Both the position numbers and the translations under genes were made by a program. Shown here piece after piece: positions 40,232 through 49,359 of a stretch of 64,000 nt of DNA. Below the pieces are notes generated by a model. That model saw only the letters and a program-made list of their open reading frames with translations. It ran no database searches and had not been told where the DNA came from. This DNA comes from CAVWSM01 sp963799425 (lineage in GTDB: Bacteria; Actinomycetota; Actinomycetes; Jiangellales; Jiangellaceae). The DNA is taken from positions 310,001 through 374,000 of the forward strand of contig CAWCXA010000007.1 of assembly GCA_963799425.1 (NCBI GenBank), written 5' to 3'. Numbering within the stretch: position 1 is the first letter of the stretch; the number at the start of each line of letters is the position of its first letter.

Positions 40232-41101
40232 TCAGACGGGGACGGTGAGAGACGCCGTCAGGCCGCCCTGCACCGTCCCGCTGACGGCGGCGAGCTGCAG
40301 CGAGTAGCCGTCGCTGAACACGTTGTCGCTGTCAAGGGAGGTCTGTGCCAGGTTGCGCACGCTCTGCTCGTACCCATCGGTGGTAAAGACATCGCTGCAG
40401 ATGTCCTCGGGAAGTGCCAGCTGAGATGTGCGGAGCTTGCCGGTGGCCGATGTCGCCGCCGACAGGCTCTCGTAGACCTCGAAGTGAATGTGTGGCCACC
40501 GTCCCGAGTAGGCCGCCGGGAAGATGCTGGTGAACTGCACCTTGCCCTCGGCGTCGACCTCCTGCACGCCGCGCAGGTAGTTCTCGTTAGCGATGTTCTG
40601 CGAGTACAGCGAGTACTCGCCCTCCCGGTTGCAGTGCCAGAGATAGACCGCCGCGCCAACGAGCGGAGCGGAGCCCTCGCTGACGTCCACGACGGTCAAG
40701 TCGATCGACAGTGGGACTCCTTCAGCCACACCTGATGCCGCTCCGAAACTGCGGGTGATGTCGCTACGCACGATGCCGCTCTCGACCAGGACGTTGACAC
40801 CGTTGCTGCCGTCGGCTGGATAAGGCCCGCCGGTCTCCTCGGGGATCTCGCCGTCGCCGACGGTGACGGAGTCCTCGGGTGCTCCGGCACCGGGAGGCCT
40901 ACCCGGCTGGGTCCCCGGGCCGGCCTGGCTGCCGCCGGATCCATCGGACGTCGTGGCGTCATTTCCGGTGGCGCACGCCGTCACGGCGGCGAGACCGGCG
41001 CCACCGAAGAGCGCGAGTGTGCGTCGGCGGGTCAACAGCCGGGGCAGGTCGTATGACAGACCCCTGTCGTGGTCGTGAAGCTCGTCGTTGTGCGTATCCA
41101 T
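40232..41101 (-). CDS. Exported intradiol dioxygenase-like protein (Tat lipoprotein)
   Basis: A 289-aa protein. A twin-arginine signal (RRRTLALFGGAGLAAVTAC) with a lipobox cysteine (C43) is followed by a disordered Ser/Gly/Pro linker and a protocatechuate dioxygenase-like beta domain (EETGGPYPADG, AAVYLWHCNREGEYSLYS, GRWPHIHFEVYE). Tyrosine and His-x-His positions that bind Fe(III) in the family are visible. Export of a folded metalloenzyme by Tat is consistent. Its substrate is unknown. ATG 41101 chosen; ATG 41131 is in frame upstream. Confidence 0.82.
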   Translation of the reverse strand: MDTHNDELHDHDRGLSYDLPRLLTRRRTLALFGGAGLAAVTACATGNDATTSDGSGGSQAGPGTQPGRPPGAGAPEDSVTVGDGEIPEETGGPYPADGSNGVNVLVESGIVRSDITRSFGAASGVAEGVPLSIDLTVVDVSEGSAPLVGAAVYLWHCNREGEYSLYSQNIANENYLRGVQEVDAEGKVQFTSIFPAAYSGRWPHIHFEVYESLSAATSATGKLRTSQLALPEDICSDVFTTDGYEQSVRNLAQTSLDSDNVFSDGYSLQLAAVSGTVQGGLTASLTVPV

Positions 41102-41202
41102 GACTCCAGCGTCGTAGCGAATTCTGGCCATGACCTGGGTGTTGTCTGTGCCCTTCCTGGGAAGACCGATGAGCCGGTGCCTCGGAAGGCGTCAGGAGTC
41201 TC

Positions 41203-41886
41203 ATGACGACCTTTGCTCTTGTCCCAGGGGCCGGCGGCCAAGCCTGGTTCTGGCACCGTCTGGTCGATGAGTTGGGTGCGCGCGGGCACGAGGCCATCGC
41301 GGTGGAGTTGCCAGGAGACGACGACACGGCAGGTCTGGATGCCTACGCGAAGACCGTGGTCGATGCGATCGGCGACCGGCGTCACGTGGTCCTGGTTGCG
41401 CAATCATTGGGCGCGTTCACGGCGCCGCAGGTCTGTGCGCAGGCTTCGATCGAGCTGCTGGTGCTGCTCAACGCGATGATTCCCACGCCGGGGGAGACTG
41501 CGGGCGCCTGGTGGGACAACACCGGACAGGCGCAGGCCAGCGCCGAGATGGCTCGGCGGGAAGGCCGGTCGGAGGCGTTCGACCTTCGCGAGGTGTTCTT
41601 CCACGACGTGCCCGACGAGATCACCGACGAGGCGATGGCCGGCGGCCGCGACCAGGCAGGGCGACCGTTCGGAGAGGTCTGGCCGCTCGACCAGTGGCCC
41701 GATGTGCCTGCCCGCGTGCTTGTCGGCCGGGACGACAGGTTCTTCCCCGCTGACTTTCAGCGGCGCATCGCTCGCGAGCGCCTCGGCATCATCGCCGACG
41801 AGATGCCGGGTGGGCACTTGCTGGCGCTGAGCCGCCCGGCGGAGCTGGCCGACCGACTCGAGGCGTACGCAAGCGAAGCGGGCTAG
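41203..41886 (+). CDS. Alpha/beta hydrolase (EstC-like)
   Basis: A 227-aa alpha/beta hydrolase: ALVPGAGGQAWFWHRLVDEL at the start, nucleophile elbow VAQSLGAF, acid in LVGRDDRFFP and histidine in PGGHLLALSRP. Cytosolic. AGGAG precedes the ATG at 41203. It is divergent from the dioxygenase gene; no operon partner within 170 bases downstream. Substrate unknown. Confidence 0.87.
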   Translation: MTTFALVPGAGGQAWFWHRLVDELGARGHEAIAVELPGDDDTAGLDAYAKTVVDAIGDRRHVVLVAQSLGAFTAPQVCAQASIELLVLLNAMIPTPGETAGAWWDNTGQAQASAEMARREGRSEAFDLREVFFHDVPDEITDEAMAGGRDQAGRPFGEVWPLDQWPDVPARVLVGRDDRFFPADFQRRIARERLGIIADEMPGGHLLALSRPAELADRLEAYASEAG

Positions 41887-42051
41887 CCCGGAAGAATCCG
41901 ACATCGCCGGTGCGGGATGGGCCGGGGTGGTCGGGCGATCCACTACTGGCGAAGGCGTCGCGCCGCATCAACCAGTTGGTGGATGCGCACGCCCTGAGGT
42001 CGTACGCGGATGGTGGCGCGCTGATCGATCCGGGCGACCTGCCTGCGCACA

Positions 42052-42057
42052 TACCGT
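42052..42057 (+). promoter_or_regulatory. -10 box of a leaderless promoter for the ABC-TCS-rlmA operon
   Basis: TACCGT exactly six bases before the ATG at 42064, with no ribosome-binding site between. Confidence 0.55.
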
Positions 42058-42063
42058 CGAGAC

Positions 42064-42984
42064 ATGCCACTGATAGAAGTCAATGATCTCCGCAAGAGCT
42101 ACGGCGACCGCACGGTGCTCGATGGTGTCTCCTTCACCGTCGAAGAGGGTGAGATCTTCGGCATCCTGGGCCACAACGGCGCCGGCAAGACGACGACGGT
42201 CGAGACGGTCGCCGGTCTGCGAACCCCCGACGAGGGGTCTGTCCGCGTCTTCGGGGCCGACCCGGCGCGCGACCGTGCCCGCATCACCCAGTCGGTGGGC
42301 GTCCAGCTCCAACAGGCAACACTCCCCGACCGGCTGCGCGTCGGCGAAGCGATGGAGCTTTTCGCCAGCTTCTACAGCCAACCTCGCGACACCGGTGAGC
42401 TGCTCGAGGTGCTCGGGCTGGCCGAGCACCGCGATCGTCCGGTGAAGGTGCTCTCCGGCGGCCTGAAGCAGCGCCTGTCGATGGCCCTTGCGCTCGTCGG
42501 GTCGCCCAAGATAGCGGTCCTTGACGAGCTCACCACCGGGCTCGACCCGCAGGCGCGCCGCGACGTCTGGCAGCTCGTGTCCGACATCCGCGAGAGCGGT
42601 GTCACCGTTCTGCTGGTCACTCACTTCATGGAGGAGGCCGAACGGCTCAGCGATCGCGCGGCCATCTTCGACCACGGTCGCATCATCGCGCTGGACACTC
42701 CCGAGGGCCTCGTCCGGCGGGTGAGCACCAGTCAGTCCCTGCGCTTCCGACCCGACCGCCCCTTCGACGACGCTCTGCTGCGTGGCCTACCGGAGGTGAC
42801 GGGGGTCGAGCACGTCGGCGACCTGATCGTCGTCACCGGTGGTGAGGACGTCGTGCGAGCTGTCATGACTCTGCTTGCGCGCGAGCAGATCGTGACCCAG
42901 AACCTGCGCGTCGAGCAGGCTTCCCTGGATGACGCTTTCCTCGCGCTGACCGGGCGCCCCCTAGAACAATCCCAGGAGCAATGA
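42064..42984 (+). CDS. ABC exporter ATP-binding protein (DrrA/CcmA type)
   Basis: A 306-aa ATPase: Walker A GHNGAGKTT, signature LSGGLKQRLS, Walker B IAVLDELTTGLDP and the H-loop VTHFMEEAERLS, followed by a C-terminal domain of about 90 residues typical of drug exporter ATPases. It should power the permease whose gene overlaps it by four bases. First gene of a five-gene operon with its own two-component system and an rRNA methyltransferase. Confidence 0.92.
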   Translation: MPLIEVNDLRKSYGDRTVLDGVSFTVEEGEIFGILGHNGAGKTTTVETVAGLRTPDEGSVRVFGADPARDRARITQSVGVQLQQATLPDRLRVGEAMELFASFYSQPRDTGELLEVLGLAEHRDRPVKVLSGGLKQRLSMALALVGSPKIAVLDELTTGLDPQARRDVWQLVSDIRESGVTVLLVTHFMEEAERLSDRAAIFDHGRIIALDTPEGLVRRVSTSQSLRFRPDRPFDDALLRGLPEVTGVEHVGDLIVVTGGEDVVRAVMTLLAREQIVTQNLRVEQASLDDAFLALTGRPLEQSQEQ

Positions 42985-43721
42985 TGTCGACCCAAGTGCT
43001 GACCCGTACCGAGGCGCGGCTGTGGCTGCGGGAGCCGATGGCGGTGTTCTGGGTCCTGCTGTTCCCGGTGCTGCTGCTCGGCATCCTCGGATCGATCCCC
43101 GGTTTCCGCGAACCTTCCGAAGACTTCGGGGGACGCACCGTCATCGCGGTCTACGTACCGATTGTCATCGCGATGGCCATCGCGTTCGTCGGGCTGAGCG
43201 TGCTGCCGACGACACTTGCTGTCTACCGGGAGCGTGGCTACCTGCGGCGGCTGCAGACGACCCCGGTCGGCGCGCGTCGCATCCTCACCGCGCAGCTCGT
43301 GGTCAACGTCGCAGCTGCAACAGCGGCATCATTGCTGTGCCTTGCGCTCGGTGCCGTCGTGTTCAACGTGGATCTGCCGGAGCAGGTGTTCGGGTTCCTT
43401 CTCGCGTACACCTTGACCCTCGTCGCCATCCTCGGCATGGGCCTGTTCATTGCGGCTGTCTCTCCGACCTCACGGGTCGCTGGCGGTGTCGGCAACCTGC
43501 TGTTCTTCCCGCTGATGTTCTTCGCCGGACTGTGGGTGCCGCTCGATGTGCTGCCCGACCTGCTCAGGCAGATCGGTGAGCTCACGCCACTCGGCGCAGC
43601 CGTGCAGGCCATGAGCGAGGCCTCTGTCGGCGACTGGCCGAGCACGTCACGCCTGGTGGTCCTAGTCGCCTGGGCGGTCGGGTCGAGCGCACTCGCGCTT
43701 AGGCTCTTCGCGTGGGAGTGA
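42981..43721 (+). CDS. ABC-2 type exporter permease
   Basis: A 246-aa membrane protein with six hydrophobic segments of ABC-2 type: the first in FWVLLFPVLLLGILG, the family sequence YRERGYLRRLQTTPVGARRIL, and FFPLMFFAGLWVPLDVLP before the last helix. Starts within the ATPase stop (ATGA). Substrate unknown, presumably a drug, peptide or lipid. Confidence 0.9.
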   Translation: MMSTQVLTRTEARLWLREPMAVFWVLLFPVLLLGILGSIPGFREPSEDFGGRTVIAVYVPIVIAMAIAFVGLSVLPTTLAVYRERGYLRRLQTTPVGARRILTAQLVVNVAAATAASLLCLALGAVVFNVDLPEQVFGFLLAYTLTLVAILGMGLFIAAVSPTSRVAGGVGNLLFFPLMFFAGLWVPLDVLPDLLRQIGELTPLGAAVQAMSEASVGDWPSTSRLVVLVAWAVGSSALALRLFAWE

Positions 43722-44968
43722 CGCAGGAAGATCCCTGGCAGGGGCGAATCGTCCGCGGAGAGCGATACCTGCCCTACCCACTCCTCGCGCTTTCCCTCGC
43801 ACTTGCGGCCGGAAGCGTGGCGTCCGGGTGGTCGTCATGGGAGGTCTACCGCTGGACGGTTGTCCTCGCGGTCGTGACGGCGGTGTGGACATACCTGCTC
43901 GATACCCGCTACCCCAACACACCCAAGGACAGCGGGCGCGGCACGGTCTTCTTCGTCGGGCGCTGGTTCTTGGCGTTGGCGCTGGTGGTGGCCAACCCGT
44001 GGTTCGGGTTCTACACGTTTGTCGGCTACATCGATGCGTTGCGGCTGTTCTCGTTCCGTCGCGCGGTTGTCGGCATTCTGGCGACTGCGCCGCTGTCCGC
44101 GATCGCGCAGATGGCCGGGCCGCCCGATGCCACGGTGGGATCGCTCGTCGCGTTCGGGGTGTTGTGCCTGGTCAACGGTGGGCTCGCCGGTGCCTTCAGC
44201 TATTACGGGATGGTGGTCGAGCGGCAGAACGAGGAGCGGCGCCGGGCGATCGACGAGCTCGAGGTGGCCAACGCCAAACTGCAGCAGGCGCTGACCGAGA
44301 ATGCCGGCCTGCACGCCCAGCTTGTTGCCCAGGCCCGCGAGGCGGGCGCACTCGACGAGCGAGCGCGGCTGGCCCGCGAGATCCATGACACGCTCGCCCA
44401 AGGCCTCACCGGGATCGTTGCGCAGCTGCAGGCCGCTGAGCGGCGCGTCGGTGACGACAGCGAGCTGCGGATGCGCTTCGAGAAGACCATGCAGCTGGCC
44501 CGGCACAGCCTTGCCGAGGCGCGCCGCTCGGTCGAGGCCCTGAGTCCGGCTGCGCTCGAGCACGCCGACCTGCCGATCGCCTTGAAGGCGGAGGCCGAGC
44601 GTTGGACGCACGACACCGGCGTACGCACCGAACTCGTGACCACCGGGGAGGCGATCCCGCTCCATCCCGAGGCCGAGGCAGCCTTGCTGCGTACGGCCCA
44701 GGAGGCGCTCACTAACGTGGCCAAGCACGCCAGCGCGTCTCGTGTTGCGATCACCCTGTCCTACATGGGCGACGTCGTCTCGCTCGATGTACGCGATGAC
44801 GGGCAGGGCTTCACGACAGCTTCGCCGTCGGCGCGCACCACCGACGGCACTGGTTTCGGTCTCGTAGGCATGCGACAGAGGCTTGCCACAGTGGCTGGCA
44901 CCCTCGAGATCGAGTCCGAGCCCGGCGGCGGCACCGCACTGTCGGCTACGGTCCCCACACTGACATGA
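43712..44968 (+). CDS. NarL/DesK-type sensor histidine kinase
   Basis: A 418-aa kinase with about five N-terminal membrane helices (up to about 160), a coiled-coil linker (ERRRAIDELEVANAKLQQAL), a HisKA_3 domain with phospho-acceptor histidine in LAREIHDTLAQGLTG and a HATPase domain (AQEALTNVAKHA N box; DDGQGF and GFGLVGMRQRL). It overlaps the permease gene by ten bases. With almost no extracellular loop, it may sense within the membrane or through the exporter. Confidence 0.92.
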   Translation: MGVTQEDPWQGRIVRGERYLPYPLLALSLALAAGSVASGWSSWEVYRWTVVLAVVTAVWTYLLDTRYPNTPKDSGRGTVFFVGRWFLALALVVANPWFGFYTFVGYIDALRLFSFRRAVVGILATAPLSAIAQMAGPPDATVGSLVAFGVLCLVNGGLAGAFSYYGMVVERQNEERRRAIDELEVANAKLQQALTENAGLHAQLVAQAREAGALDERARLAREIHDTLAQGLTGIVAQLQAAERRVGDDSELRMRFEKTMQLARHSLAEARRSVEALSPAALEHADLPIALKAEAERWTHDTGVRTELVTTGEAIPLHPEAEAALLRTAQEALTNVAKHASASRVAITLSYMGDVVSLDVRDDGQGFTTASPSARTTDGTGFGLVGMRQRLATVAGTLEIESEPGGGTALSATVPTLT

Positions 44969-45618
44969 GCGCCGACCCGAACATCCGCGTCCTACTCGTC
45001 GACGACCACCCAGTCGTACGCGACGGACTCCGCGGCATGCTGTCCGACGCGCCCGGCATCTCAGTAGTTGGTGAAGCGGGCAACGGCAACGAAGCGCTCG
45101 CGCTGGTCGACCGGCTTCAGCCCGATCTGCTGCTGCTCGACCTGCGGATGCCCGAGCTCGACGGGGTTGGCACCATCCGGGCGCTGGCCGCACGGCGCAG
45201 TGCGAGCAAGGTATTGGTGCTCACGACCTACGACACCGACGACGACGTGGTGGCGGCCGTCGAGGCCGGAGCCACCGGGTACATGCTCAAGGACGCGCCG
45301 CGCGACGACCTCATTCGCGCGGTGCGCGCAGCGGTCCGCGGCGAAGCCGTATTGTCGCCGTCGGTGGCGAGCCGGCTCATGGGCCGGGTGCGGCAGCCGG
45401 TCGACGAGTCGCTGAGTGCACGCGAGCTCGAGGTCTTGCGCCTCGTCGCGCAAGGCAACGCCAACCGCGAGGTGGCTTCGAGATTGTTCATCAGCGAGGC
45501 CACTGTCAAAACGCATCTGCTGCACATCTACGCCAAGCTCGGAGTCAACGACCGGGCGGCGGCGGTCGCGGCCGCCTATGAACGCGGGCATCTGCGGGGC
45601 ACTGGCGCGGCCCCCTGA
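44965..45618 (+). CDS. NarL/LuxR-family response regulator
   Basis: A 217-aa regulator: receiver (VLLVDDHPVVRDGLRGML, phospho-acceptor in LLLLDLRMPELDG, conserved LTTY and YMLKDAPRDDL) and LuxR helix-turn-helix (LSARELEVLRLVAQGNANREVASRLFISEATVKTHL). Overlaps the kinase gene by four bases. Expected to control this operon. Confidence 0.94.
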   Translation: MSADPNIRVLLVDDHPVVRDGLRGMLSDAPGISVVGEAGNGNEALALVDRLQPDLLLLDLRMPELDGVGTIRALAARRSASKVLVLTTYDTDDDVVAAVEAGATGYMLKDAPRDDLIRAVRAAVRGEAVLSPSVASRLMGRVRQPVDESLSARELEVLRLVAQGNANREVASRLFISEATVKTHLLHIYAKLGVNDRAAAVAAAYERGHLRGTGAAP

Positions 45619-46466
45619 TGCTGGCCGACATCGTCGACCTGCTCGCCTGCCCGGTCTGCGGTGACGCACTGCGCGTCGAGGGCCGTACGGTGCAATGCGA
45701 CCGCGGTCACTCGGCAGACATCGCACGCCAGGGGTACGTGACGCTGCTCGGCCCGCGTGGGCGCAGCAGCGCCGGGGACACCTCGGCAATGGTGGATGCG
45801 CGCGAGGCGGTGCACGGCGCGGGAGTGCTGGACTCTGTTGCCCGTGCTGTCGCACGGCGCGCTCGCGACGTGGCGCCGACGGGCGCACGGGTGCTCGACA
45901 TCGGCGCCGGAACCGGCGCCTATCTCGCCGCGGTGCTCGACGCCGTGGACGGCGCACGCGGCGTCGCCATCGACATCTCCGTCACGGCGGCGAAGCGCGC
46001 GGCACGGTGTCATCCACGCGCCGGGTCGGTGGTTGGCGATGCGTGGCGCGGCCTGCCAGTGCGTGACGGAGTCGTCGATCTCGCCCTGGTCGTGTTCGGC
46101 CCGCGGCCCGCCGACGAGCTCACCCGGGTGCTCACGGACGACGGTGCGTTGCTCGTGGTCGTGCCCGAGACCGGCCATCTTGCCGGGCTGGTCGACGCCC
46201 TGCCTGCCGACCTGGGGTTGTTGCGGGTCGACCCGGCCAAGGACGACCGGTTGGCGGCGTCTCTGGGCGGCACTATGGGTCGTGTTGACGAGGTTGCGGT
46301 GCGGAAGGCCGTACCCGTCTCGCATGCCATCGCCGAGGCGCTGATCCTGATGGGTCCGCACGCGTTCCACGTCGACGCCCAGAGGCTGCGGATCGAGATC
46401 CGGCAGCTGCCGGAGCCGGTCGAAGTGTCTGTCGACGTCACCCTTAGTACGTGGGTGCGGTTCTGA
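45618..46466 (+). CDS. RlmA-type 23S rRNA (guanine-N1) methyltransferase
   Basis: A 282-aa methyltransferase. N-terminal zinc site C11, C14, C27 and H31 (LACPVCGDALRVEG, VQCDRGHSADIARQGYVTLL) and SAM-binding motif I VLDIGAGTGAYLAAVL. Family members methylate G745 or G748 of 23S rRNA; the G748 enzyme (TlrB) gives tylosin resistance. Its ATG shares one base with the regulator stop, so it belongs to the ABC-TCS operon, suggesting a resistance role. Which residue it methylates cannot be told here. Confidence 0.85.
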   Translation: MLADIVDLLACPVCGDALRVEGRTVQCDRGHSADIARQGYVTLLGPRGRSSAGDTSAMVDAREAVHGAGVLDSVARAVARRARDVAPTGARVLDIGAGTGAYLAAVLDAVDGARGVAIDISVTAAKRAARCHPRAGSVVGDAWRGLPVRDGVVDLALVVFGPRPADELTRVLTDDGALLVVVPETGHLAGLVDALPADLGLLRVDPAKDDRLAASLGGTMGRVDEVAVRKAVPVSHAIAEALILMGPHAFHVDAQRLRIEIRQLPEPVEVSVDVTLSTWVRF

Positions 46467-46506
46467 AGCGCCCGGGTATCGCTCGTTCGTCGTCCGCGTC
46501 TCTCGG

Positions 46507-47387
46507 GTGCAGCGGCGCTCCCCGAGCTTTGTCCGCGTGACCTTCACGGGCACCGACCTCGACCGCTTCGGGTGGTCGCGCGACGACCAGCGGATCAAGC
46601 TGCTATTGCCGTTGCCTGGCCGCACCGTAGCCGATGTCCCTACCGACCCCGACTGGTACCAAGCCTGGCGAGACCTGCCGGACGACGTTCGTCCAATCAT
46701 GCGCACCTATACCGTGCGCGCGTTCCGGCCGGAGCCGGCCGAGCTGGATGTTGACCTGGTGCTGCACGGAGTGACCGATGGACACGCCGGGCCGATGGCG
46801 TGCTGGGCCGCTAAGGCCCGACCCGGCGACGCGCTGGCTGTCATCGGCCCCGACGTGCCGGGCAGGGGCCGGCTCTGGGGCACCGAATGGCTGCCGCCGA
46901 CCAGCGCGCGCCGGCTGGTGATCGTCGGAGACGAGACGGCCGTGCCTGCGGTCGGCGCGATCGTCGACTCGCTCCCGCGTGACAGCCGCGGAGTAGTGCT
47001 CGTTGAGGTTCCGTACGCCGACGACATCCAGCGCTGGGATGCGCCCTGCGGCCTTGACGTGCAATGGCTCGTACGGCACCGAGCCGAGGCCGCCGCGCAG
47101 GCCACCGCGCACGGCGCGCAACTCGAGCCTGCGTCGCGACCGCCATGGCCCGGGTGTGCAGCGGCGCACCGGAGCGGGAGATCGCCCTGCCGGACGTCGA
47201 CATCGACGAGTCGACCCTCTGGGAGGTGCCAGAAAGCGATGATCTCGCGGGCGGCATCTACGCGTGGATCGCTGGCGAGGCGGGCGTCGTCAAGCGGCTG
47301 CGGCGCCTCGTGGTGAGCGCCTTTGGGGTGCCGCGATCATGCGTGGCGTTCATGGGCTATTGGCGAGAGGGCCGCAGCGACTACTGA
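46507..47387 (+). pseudogene. Siderophore-interacting (ferric reductase) protein, frameshifted
   Basis: The first part (SPSFVRVTFTGTDLDRFG, IMRTYTVRAFRPEPAELDVD, GPMACWAAKARPGDALAVIGP) is a siderophore-interacting FAD protein up to about 47110. The last part (LWEVPESDDLAGGIYAWIAGEAGVVKRL, CVAFMGYWREGRS) continues in another frame to 47387. Similarity also extends upstream of GTG 46507 (YRSFVVRVSRVQ from about 46477) without a proper start codon. So both ends look damaged. Intact relatives release iron from siderophores. Confidence 0.75.
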
Positions 47388-47412
47388 ATCGCAGACTGTC
47401 GGACGGGGTGGC

Positions 47413-47418
47413 TACGTT
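47413..47418 (+). promoter_or_regulatory. -10 box of a leaderless promoter
   Basis: TACGTT exactly six bases before the ATG at 47425 of the SnoaL-like gene, with no ribosome-binding site between. Confidence 0.55.
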
Positions 47419-47424
47419 CGCGGT

Positions 47425-47820
47425 ATGACTTCTGACTTGCATGGGCGGGAACAGACCGCCGGCGTGATCGAGCGGTATTGGGCCGCCATGGAGGCACGCG
47501 ACTGGGAGGCGTTCGGCACCCTGGTCGCCGATGACTTCGTCTGTGAGTGGCCGCAGTCGCGAGAGCGCGTCCGTGGCCGCGACGCCGCCATCCGGTTCAA
47601 CGCCGAGTTTCCCGGCGACTGGCATCTCGCCGTCGAGCGGGCGGTCGGCGATGGTCAGAACGGTGCCTCCAGGATCCGGTTCACCACTGGTGACGCTGTC
47701 GAAACGGGCATCACGTTCTTCAGCTTCGATGACAAGGGACTGGTCAGCAGCATCCTCGAGTTCTGGCCCGAGCCCTACGAGCCGCCGCCCGGTCGCGAGC
47801 ATCTCGTCGAGCGCTACTGA
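47425..47820 (+). CDS. SnoaL/NTF2-like domain protein
   Basis: A 131-aa alpha+beta barrel protein: VIERYWAAMEARDWEAFGTLVADDFVCEWPQSRERVRGRDAAIRFN starts the cone fold and FFSFDDKGLVSSILEFWPEPYEPP ends it. Such proteins are small-molecule isomerases, hydrolases or binding proteins; none can be assigned here. Cytosolic, single gene, probably leaderless. Confidence 0.85.
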   Translation: MTSDLHGREQTAGVIERYWAAMEARDWEAFGTLVADDFVCEWPQSRERVRGRDAAIRFNAEFPGDWHLAVERAVGDGQNGASRIRFTTGDAVETGITFFSFDDKGLVSSILEFWPEPYEPPPGREHLVERY

Positions 47821-47896
47821 CGCCACGACACGCTCACAGGTCATAGGGCGGCTGTCGCGAGCCGCGCAAACGTGCACGCTTGGGCAGACTGGTTCC

Positions 47897-49348
47897 GTGG
47901 CGTCCCCCGATGCGGACCTCGACACAGCCGCTGTCCAGCGTCCGTGGCAGGCGATCAGCGTCTGCCTCGTCGCGGCGTTCATGGTGCTGCTGGACGTAAG
48001 CATCGTCAACGTCGCGCTTCCCTCGATCCAGCAGGGCCTCGATGCGTCTGCGAGCGACCTGCAGTGGGTGCTCTCGGGCTATGCGCTGACCTTCGGCCTC
48101 GCTCTTGTCCCCGCTGGGCGACTCGGCGACGCCCGAGGGCGACGCACGATATTCATCATCGGGCTCGCCCTGTTCACGGTGACGAGCGCAGCGGCTGGGC
48201 TTGCCCCGACAGCTCTCGCGCTCTCGCTGGCGCGGCTCGTCCAAGGGGTGGCCGGCGGGCTCATCACTCCCCAGACCGCGGGTTTCATCCAGGAGCTCTT
48301 CCGCGGCAATGATCGTGGCCGGGCGTTCGGTTTGCTGGGCGCGACGATCGGCATTTCGACGGCCGTGGGGCCAGTGCTCGGTGGCGTGATCATCGCGCTC
48401 GCCGGTGAGGACGACGGGTGGCGCTGGATCTTCTACGTCAACGTGCCGGTCGGAATCGTGGCCATCGTCCTTGCGCGGCGTCTGCTTCCGCCTCCGCATG
48501 TCGAGCGGCACGAGAGCCTCGACCCAGTGGGTGTCGTCCTTCTCGGCATCGGCGTGCTGCTGCTGCTCCTTCCTTTGGTGGAGGAGCGCACTTGGGAGGG
48601 CAACACGAAGTGGCTGCTCGTCCCCGCGGCCTTCGTCATGCTGACGGGATTTGTGTGGTGGGAGCGCTGGTGGAGCGCTCGCGGCCACGAGCCGCTCATC
48701 CTGCTCGACCTCTTTCGGGTGCGTTCGTACGTGCTCGGCGCCGCGCTCGCGCTCGCCTACTTCGCCGGCTTCACGTCGATCTTCTTCATCTTCACGCTCT
48801 ACCTACAGAACGGCCTCGGCTTATCGCCACTCGAAGCGGGCCTTGCGATCACGCCATTCGCGCTGGGGTCAGCAGTCGCCTCAGGCGTTAGTGGCCGGTC
48901 GGTGACCCAGCGCGGGCGACGGCTGGTTGTCTTGGGGTTGGTGCTCGTCGTGGTCGGGCTGCTACTCGCCGACGTGGCTGTCCATGTGGTCGACGGATCG
49001 CGCACCGGCTGGGCCACAGCACTTCCGCTAGCCGTCGCGGGTGTCGGCAGCGGCCTCGTCATCGCGCCCAACCAGACACTCACGCTGGCGGCGGTGCCGA
49101 TAGCACGCGCCGGCAGCGCGGCGGCGGTGGTGCAGATGGGCCAGCGCATCGGCACCGCGATCGGCATCGCTGCCGTGGGCGCAATGTTCTTTGCCTCGCT
49201 GGCGTCGACGCGGGGCGACTTCCAGGTGTCGTTCGAGCGGGGGCTGGCCGTCTCGATCGGCTTCATCGTGATCGCGCTCGTGATCGGCCTGATTGACGTC
49301 ATCGGCGATCGGCCGCGGACGCCGAGCCATGCGAAAGGGAGGTCCTGA
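47897..49348 (+). CDS. MFS multidrug exporter, DHA2 (14-TM, EmrB/QacA) family
   Basis: A 483-aa transporter with 14 hydrophobic segments: WQAISVCLVAAFMVLLDVSIVNVALPSIQQGL (TM1 with the DHA motif LDxTIVNVALP-like), LGDARGRRTIFIIGLALF (motif A) and GPVLGGVI (motif C region). It probably exports drugs by proton antiport. GTG 47897 gives the normal start. Single gene, 76 bases after the SnoaL-like gene. Confidence 0.92.
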   Translation: MASPDADLDTAAVQRPWQAISVCLVAAFMVLLDVSIVNVALPSIQQGLDASASDLQWVLSGYALTFGLALVPAGRLGDARGRRTIFIIGLALFTVTSAAAGLAPTALALSLARLVQGVAGGLITPQTAGFIQELFRGNDRGRAFGLLGATIGISTAVGPVLGGVIIALAGEDDGWRWIFYVNVPVGIVAIVLARRLLPPPHVERHESLDPVGVVLLGIGVLLLLLPLVEERTWEGNTKWLLVPAAFVMLTGFVWWERWWSARGHEPLILLDLFRVRSYVLGAALALAYFAGFTSIFFIFTLYLQNGLGLSPLEAGLAITPFALGSAVASGVSGRSVTQRGRRLVVLGLVLVVVGLLLADVAVHVVDGSRTGWATALPLAVAGVGSGLVIAPNQTLTLAAVPIARAGSAAAVVQMGQRIGTAIGIAAVGAMFFASLASTRGDFQVSFERGLAVSIGFIVIALVIGLIDVIGDRPRTPSHAKGRS

Positions 49349-49359
49349 AGACAGCGCTG

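Noticed and set aside
38242..40248. 668-codon plus-strand frame spanning the DUF2786 and cyclotransferase genes
   Set aside because: It crosses two genes of opposite strand and has shadow-type composition.
43835..45193. 452-codon minus-strand frame over the histidine kinase
   Set aside because: No domain, no start signals; the plus strand encodes an unmistakable kinase.
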